This document shows positions 59,854-64,000 of a DNA stretch of 64,000 bases, piece after piece. Each line of letters starts with the position of its first letter. Within the stretch, counting starts at the first letter, position 1. Below the pieces are notes generated by a model, which was not told where the DNA came from, ran no database searches, and saw nothing but the letters and a program-made list of their open reading frames with translations. This DNA comes from Oribacterium asaccharolyticum ACB7. Its GTDB lineage: Bacteria > Bacillota > Clostridia > Lachnospirales > Lachnospiraceae. The DNA is taken from the NCBI RefSeq assembly GCF_000238075.1, contig NZ_JH414505.1, forward strand, positions 601,481 to 665,480. The letters run 5' to 3'. The position numbers and the translations under genes were made by a program.

Positions 59854-60738
59854 CTATCCTTCTTCATGCAGTAGGAAAAATAAATCCATAATCTGTAGGG
59901 AAATTTGTACATTATACGTCTTCCCCCTCTTATATCGCTCCAGATATTCCCCCCATTTGCCAAGCAGGCGGAAAGAATATCTCTGCCCCATCTCGGCCAA
60001 ACACGGAATTCCCTCTTTTTCATATAAAAGCGCCGGATTCCCCGTGCACTTATAGCATAACACATCCCTTAAAATAATATCAAGGAAGCAAAACAAATCC
60101 TCAGCAGGTACGGTAGAGAGCTCTTCCGCAAATTCCTGCATTTCCTGTTGTTTCTTAAAGGAAAGCTCCCGAAGAAAGGGTAAGAGCTTGACAAGCGCGG
60201 GATTCTGCGAAAAAAATCGAAGGCGCTTCTCTATATCCATTTCCCCCGCAAAGACCTTCACCACACGGCTTAAAACCGTGTCCAGCAGCTTCGTTTCATT
60301 CTGAGCAAGGAGAAGAATCACCACAAAATCCGGTGCCTCTTCGAGCGTTTTCAAAATCGCATTTTGCGCCTCTACAGTCATGGTATCACTGTGTTTAATG
60401 AGATACAGCTTATACTCTCCCTCCTTTGGAGAAATATCGGCTGTGCCCTTGACCTCCGTACGAATCTGCTCTATGGAAATGCTGCTCTTTTTCCCGCCTC
60501 CGGCTTTCTCCTGAAAATCCACTACGATGCAGTCCGGATGTTCGCCTTTTTCCACACGAAGCGCCACATTTTCCCGATACTGCTCTTTCGTTGCAAAGCC
60601 CTTTTCCTGAAAATGCTTTTCTTCGGAGAGAAGCGTAATGGCAAATCGATTTGCCATGTTCACCAAATCTTCCTCTTCCTGTCCGAGTAGAAGATAGGCA
60701 TTATGAATTCGATTGGACGATATCTTGATTTCTTTCAT
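59854..60738 (-). CDS. holB: DNA polymerase III delta-prime subunit (clamp loader)
   Basis: A 294-aa protein. Start set at MKEIKISSNRIHNAYLLLGQ, 22 bp after the guanylate-kinase-like stop with AGGAAGG before it. The longer frame upstream is only the shadow of that gene's repeat array. Motifs: KLYLIKHSDTMTVEAQNAIL, KTLEEAPDFVVILLLAQN, LDTVLSRVVKV (sensor 1 and SRC-like site altered to SRV). The P-loop is degenerate (LLLGQEEED), as expected for the stator subunit. Confidence 0.9.
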   Translation of the reverse strand: MKEIKISSNRIHNAYLLLGQEEEDLVNMANRFAITLLSEEKHFQEKGFATKEQYRENVALRVEKGEHPDCIVVDFQEKAGGGKKSSISIEQIRTEVKGTADISPKEGEYKLYLIKHSDTMTVEAQNAILKTLEEAPDFVVILLLAQNETKLLDTVLSRVVKVFAGEMDIEKRLRFFSQNPALVKLLPFLRELSFKKQQEMQEFAEELSTVPAEDLFCFLDIILRDVLCYKCTGNPALLYEKEGIPCLAEMGQRYSFRLLGKWGEYLERYKRGKTYNVQISLQIMDLFFLLHEEG

Positions 60739-60760
60739 CTTCCTTCCTAAGGCTTCTCCT

Positions 60761-61471
60761 CTACTCCGTATCCTTTTCGATTTCTCTCGTGCATTCCGAA
60801 AGAACCGTATCTTGTTCAATCTCTTTCGTACATTCCGTAAGAACCGTATCTTGTTCAATCTCTTTCGTGCATTCCGTAAGATCCGTATTTGGGTAGCGCT
60901 TTCGGATGCCTGCCTGCGCCAGCTTTTCCTCGGAAAAGTCTTCATCATCCGCTTTAAAGCGACGAAGAATCTCTTCCCTTGTTTTCTTGCCGCCTCCCTC
61001 CTGTCTAAGAAAGGCGCGTTCCAGTCGAATTTCGTCCGGAACCTCAATATAGAGCGGAAAGATCCCCCGCTCCCCGAGTTTCTCTTTCAGCTGCAGATAG
61101 CTTTCGAGTGTCCCAATCGCCAGGTAACGCTTCTTTACGGCTCTTTCCGTCTCAGCAGCCCGTTCGGTAGCTGCCGTTCTTTCAGTCTTATCAGCTTGTA
61201 CTGCGGATTCCGCCTCTTTGGGTAAGACAGTACCGTAATACCATTTTCCGAATACCGTATCATAGACACGATGCTCCGCCATTTCTCCGGTGGAAATCAG
61301 CTTTTCAAACTCTTCTTCGGAAATAAAATGATACTCCTGCCCCTCCGCCTCTCCTTCCCGCATCGGTCTTGTCGTATAGGGAATCAAGCGTTGGAAATGT
61401 CCTTTTTCAAGAAGCTTATGAAAAATGCTGTCTTTTCCCGAAGCGGATTTTCCCATAAGGTAATAGATCAT
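60761..61471 (-). CDS. Guanylate kinase-like protein with repeated C-terminal tail
   Basis: A 236-aa nucleoside monophosphate kinase-like protein. The P-loop reads MGKSASGKDSIFHKLL instead of the canonical GPSGSGKST. The GMP-binding region YTTRPMREGEAEGQEYHFIS, EFEKLISTGEMAEHRVYDT and a lid segment follow. Another, canonical gmk is expected elsewhere, so this may be a paralogue with a changed role. The last 39 residues are three 13-residue copies of LTECTKEIEQDTV. Start overlaps the preceding gene by 1 bp (TGATG). Confidence 0.78.
   Translation of the reverse strand: MIYYLMGKSASGKDSIFHKLLEKGHFQRLIPYTTRPMREGEAEGQEYHFISEEEFEKLISTGEMAEHRVYDTVFGKWYYGTVLPKEAESAVQADKTERTAATERAAETERAVKKRYLAIGTLESYLQLKEKLGERGIFPLYIEVPDEIRLERAFLRQEGGGKKTREEILRRFKADDEDFSEEKLAQAGIRKRYPNTDLTECTKEIEQDTVLTECTKEIEQDTVLSECTREIEKDTE
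60765..60881 (-). repeat. 39-bp x 3 in-frame tandem repeat at the guanylate kinase-like C-terminus
   Basis: Units 60765-60803, 60804-60842, 60843-60881. The two upstream units differ at one base; the last, at the stop codon, has diverged. It encodes acidic 13-residue blocks ending the protein. Confidence 0.9.
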
Positions 61472-61977
61472 CAGTGTACCCCGGGTCCTTCTTCCACAAC
61501 ATCTCCGTCCGCAGCATTCGGCGCTTCTCCAATAGCAACATGGTCGGAAGGAGCCTTTCCGGAAGAGGTTTCCGCCTTTGTGCTTTCCGCCTTCTTTGTT
61601 GCCGCAGTGGGAGATTCTCCGACAACACCGTTTTCTTTCGCAGTGCTGCTTTCTTTCTTTGTCTCCGACTCCGTAGTGCTTTCCTTTGTGCTTTCCGTTT
61701 CTTTAGACTCTTCTGTCTGCTCCGTTGTCTCTTCTCGACTCTCCTTTTTCGTCTCCTTCGCTGCCTCCGTAATCACAACTGCATCCTTGGTCTGTTCCGT
61801 ACTGGCTTCCGTTTCCTTCAAGTTCGGAAGGCTGAATCCGGAAATATTTTTAAATAAGATAAAACCTGCCACCACTGTCACTACGGCGATAGACAGGGCA
61901 AAAAGCAAACGTACAACGTCGCCGATAAAATTGGCTTCTTCATCCACTCTGTTTCGTTTATTTCGCTTATCTTTCAT
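61471..61977 (-). CDS. Single-span membrane protein with Thr/Glu/Ser-rich outer tail
   Basis: A 168-aa protein. Start placed at MKDKRNKRNRVDEEANFIGD because GGAGGAG precedes it; upstream ATGs lack ribosome sites. A basic N-terminus is followed by one membrane helix (LLFALSIAVVTVVAGFILFK, residues about 22-44) and about 120 residues of low-complexity E/K/T/S sequence with repeats such as ESTKESTTESE. No domain recognised. Conserved in position with the guanylate-kinase-like and holB genes; role unknown. Confidence 0.6.
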   Translation of the reverse strand: MKDKRNKRNRVDEEANFIGDVVRLLFALSIAVVTVVAGFILFKNISGFSLPNLKETEASTEQTKDAVVITEAAKETKKESREETTEQTEESKETESTKESTTESETKKESSTAKENGVVGESPTAATKKAESTKAETSSGKAPSDHVAIGEAPNAADGDVVEEGPGVH

Positions 61978-62056
61978 ACTCTCCTCCATACCGACACTTA
62001 TACAGTACATCAATATAGCATGGTAACGGCTCTGAAATCAAATTTTATCTCTTTCT

Positions 62057-62905
62057 TCATGAAACAAACTTCACTTCTCCGGATAAGAGAATTTGCGATA
62101 CACCGGAGTCCAGGCGAAGGAAAAGTTCGCCATGCTTCGTAATCGCTGTCACTACTCCTTCTTTTTCGATTCCATTTTCCGAAAACGAAACGCGTCTTCC
62201 CAGAACAAGATTATGTTCCCGATATTCCGGTAAAACTTCTTTTTCGTCGCAAATACAGAAGTAATGATAAAGAATCATAGCCATTAGCCGGTTTCTGTCA
62301 AAATCAAAAAAGCGTTCCTCCTGATATTCTCCGAAAAGAGAGCCTGCAATTTCTCTTATCTCCGCAGGATATCCGCCTTCCGGTGTAAAAAGATTAATCC
62401 CGATACCCATAATGCAATATTCCAAGGCAGGGCAGAATTTTCCTTCCGCAAGAATCCCGCAAACCTTTTTTCCATTTAAAAAAAGGTCATTTACCCACTT
62501 AATGGAAAGGGAAATATCGTAAAGCTCCTTCACAGCCCGCACAACCGCTACTGCGGCGTGCGTCGTAATGGTCAGTGCATTTCCCGAGCTTTCCTTCGGT
62601 CTGGTCAAAATAGAAAAATAAATTCCCATTCCTTTCGGAGAGTAAAAGCTGTGTCCCTGTCTTCCTCTCCCGCCGCTTTGACAGTCCGTAAGATATACCG
62701 TCCCCTCCGCCAGTGTCGCAGAAGACTTTTCGGCTCCCTCAGAAGCTTCTCCCTCTTTTTTCAAAGACTCCTTCATATCGGTATTCGTTGATCCCGTTTC
62801 CGGAAAAATTTTCACAGACGGAAGAGGGAGCTTCTCTTGATGAGGAGAAGAAATAAGTTTTTCCTTAAAATAGGCAAGAATCTGTTTTTCATTTAAATCT
62901 ATCAT
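62057..62905 (-). CDS. birA: Biotin--protein ligase
   Basis: A 282-aa enzyme attaching biotin to acetyl-CoA carboxylase and related carboxylases. The biotinyl-AMP site GGRGRQGHSFYSPKGMGIYF lies near residue 78, SIKWVNDLFLNGKKVCGILA near 130, and the C-terminal SH3-like domain (LGRRVSFSENGIEKEGVVTA) near 230. There is no N-terminal DNA-binding domain, so it is a group I ligase without repressor function. A Glu/Lys insertion follows the first strand. ATGA overlap with the upstream gene. Confidence 0.92.
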   Translation of the reverse strand: MIDLNEKQILAYFKEKLISSPHQEKLPLPSVKIFPETGSTNTDMKESLKKEGEASEGAEKSSATLAEGTVYLTDCQSGGRGRQGHSFYSPKGMGIYFSILTRPKESSGNALTITTHAAVAVVRAVKELYDISLSIKWVNDLFLNGKKVCGILAEGKFCPALEYCIMGIGINLFTPEGGYPAEIREIAGSLFGEYQEERFFDFDRNRLMAMILYHYFCICDEKEVLPEYREHNLVLGRRVSFSENGIEKEGVVTAITKHGELFLRLDSGVSQILLSGEVKFVS

Positions 62906-63261
62906 GACTTGGAATTTTCCTTCTCTATCTTTAAAAGACCGGCATAATACTCTTCCAGTTTGGAAAAGAGTTCTTTGTAATCCTTAAAAATCTGCTTCCG
63001 TTTCAATTCGGCCCCTATCGGATCATAAAGAAAATCGTCGTCCTCTTTTATGGAAGCCATGTCCAATTTTCCCTCTTCATCAAATTGCAGTATAAATATC
63101 CCGCCAATCTCTTCCGTATAAACGACGGCTATCTTCTGTAAGCTCTCTTGAACCTCTTCCGGAAGATTCTGAAAGCGAGGATTAAAAAAATATTTTTCAA
63201 TATAGGAATTGGCTCCACATAGTACTCTTTTTGCGGCTTCTCCCTGTTCCGGCAAGTTCAT
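62902..63261 (-). CDS. Small conserved protein, possibly DUF6145
   Basis: A 119-aa soluble protein, LCGANSYIEKYFFNPRFQNL in the first half and FILQFDEEGKLDMASIKEDD, DFLYDPIGAELKRK later. Size and sequence style recall the DUF6145 family of Lachnospiraceae, named from memory and unverified. Overlaps birA by 4 bp, so they are co-translated. Confidence 0.6.
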   Translation of the reverse strand: MNLPEQGEAAKRVLCGANSYIEKYFFNPRFQNLPEEVQESLQKIAVVYTEEIGGIFILQFDEEGKLDMASIKEDDDFLYDPIGAELKRKQIFKDYKELFSKLEEYYAGLLKIEKENSKS

Positions 63262-63293
63262 GCTGTCCTCCTTCGTCAGGTGAATTTTTATAA

Positions 63294-63320
63294 CAAAAAA
63301 ATCTCAAGGAAAACCTTGAG
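63294..63320 (-). terminator. Terminator after the rRNA/tRNA cluster
   Basis: Stem CTCAAGG / CCTTGAG with TTTT loop followed by ATTTTTTT on the minus strand, directly after tRNA-Glu. Confidence 0.92.
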
Positions 63321-63326
63321 ACAAAA

Positions 63327-63398
63327 TGACGCCAACGAGACTCGAACTCGTGATACCACCGTGAAAGGGTGGTGTCTTAACCGCTTGACCATGGCGCC
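63327..63398 (-). tRNA. tRNA-Glu (anticodon TTC)
   Basis: A 72-nt cloverleaf: acceptor GGCGCCA/TGGCGTC, anticodon stem CCACC/GGTGG with loop CTTTCAC, T arm ending GTTCGAGTC. The CCA end is not encoded. Confidence 0.95.
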
Positions 63399-63418
63399 AA
63401 ACTCTTTAGTAGAGTGAA

Positions 63419-63489
63419 AGGCGAAGACCGGATTTGAACCGGTGATCAGGGTGTTGCAGACCCACGCCTTACCACTTGGCTACTTCGCC
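63419..63489 (-). tRNA. tRNA-Cys (anticodon GCA)
   Basis: A 71-nt cloverleaf: acceptor GGCGAAG/CTTCGCC, anticodon loop CTGCAAC, T loop GTTCAAATC, discriminator T. CCA not encoded. Confidence 0.95.
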
Positions 63490-63516
63490 ACACTTCCCTC
63501 GGTGAGAGATGTGAAA

Positions 63517-63589
63517 CGCCTCCAGATGGACTCGAACCAACGACACCGCGGTTAACAGCCGCGTGCTCTACCGACTGAGCTATAGAGGC
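63517..63589 (-). tRNA. tRNA-Asn (anticodon GTT)
   Basis: A 73-nt cloverleaf: acceptor GCCTCTA/TGGAGGC, anticodon stem CGCGG/CCGCG with loop CTGTTAA, T loop GTTCGAGTC, discriminator G. First tRNA after the 23S gene. Confidence 0.95.
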
Positions 63590-63715
63590 ATAAATAAATA
63601 TCCGTCAGAAAAGGATTATATCGAATAGGGCAAACCCTGTCAAGATAAATCCGCATTGCCCACAATTTCCGGACTCCGCAATCATTCCAGCAGTAAAACA
63701 TATCAATCAGACGCA

Positions 63716-64000
<285 letters not shown>

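Noticed and set aside
60739-61047. A 103-codon N-terminal extension of holB rich in Arg/Lys repeats.
   Set aside because: It overlaps the guanylate kinase-like gene in another frame; its repeats are the shadow of that gene's 39-bp array, and the family start and ribosome site are at 60738.

Overview
The window reads as chromosome of a low-to-mid-GC anaerobic Firmicute, most likely a Lachnospiraceae member. Oribacterium-like is a guess from gene content, not a proven assignment. Supporting signs are strong AGGAGG-type ribosome binding sites, sigma-A promoters (TTGAAG or TTGACA, about 17 bp, TATAAT-like), an ECF-type thiamine transporter under a TPP riboswitch, a DnaD/DnaI-type primosome loader pair, a class B sortase pilus locus and a holB-ricT-methyltransferase operon. 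No prophage, CRISPR array or complete insertion sequence was seen.

Layout. 1-3.1 kb: the tail of a plus-strand gene convergent with an ABC exporter (ATPase plus fused double permease). 3.2-12.7 kb: four tandem paralogues of an N-terminal zinc ribbon, single membrane span, large outer domain protein (TcaA-like architecture). Each has its own promoter, and at the junctions the terminator hairpin of one gene carries the -35 box of the next in its loop. One junction is split by a 1.8-kb islet holding an IS110 remnant, a small membrane protein, an acetyltransferase and a damaged HigBA module. 12.9-20 kb: cardiolipin synthase, an RNHCP zinc protein, a PucR regulator, and an M20 amidohydrolase with two membrane proteins. 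20.1-29.3 kb (plus strand): a heterodimeric ABC exporter, a TylF-like methyltransferase, an RluA pseudouridine synthase, a Phd antitoxin with a truncated YoeB, an rRNA-methyltransferase-like protein, a secreted repeat protein, and the TPP riboswitch with thiT. 29.3-35 kb (minus): Rpn nuclease, acyltransferase, PRPP synthetase, and the helicase loader/DnaD pair behind a promoter with a cluster of consensus DnaA boxes.

35.2-44.5 kb is a sortase-assembled pilus operon in the order tip adhesin, major pilin, class B sortase, minor pilin, the order of streptococcal FCT loci. The 363-nt gap between tip and major pilin folds on paper into a multi-hairpin RNA with a three-way junction. This is the best candidate here for an undescribed regulatory element. 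45-54.8 kb holds heptose-nucleotide genes (gmhA, gmhB, hddC-like) with a BrnTA toxin-antitoxin pair between them, an AlbA_2/ATPase-type regulator with a 42-bp repeat array, a giant two-glycosyltransferase protein and a Wzt-like glycan-export ATPase. Together these suggest a heptose-containing surface glycan. 54.9-63.3 kb is housekeeping: rpsF-ssb-rpsR, a DUF2156 protein with an acetyltransferase, a guanylate kinase-like gene followed by holB, ricT and a tRNA methyltransferase homologue, and birA. The right edge has tRNA-Asn, tRNA-Cys and tRNA-Glu downstream of a 23S rRNA gene cut by the window end.

A recurring theme is short tandem duplication. Several ordinary genes (guanylate kinase-like, RluA-like, AlbA_2 regulator, permease end, zinc-ribbon paralogues) carry tandem repeats, mostly in frame, which suggests slippage-driven expansion in this genome. 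All gene functions are inferred from recognisable motifs; no database search was possible.
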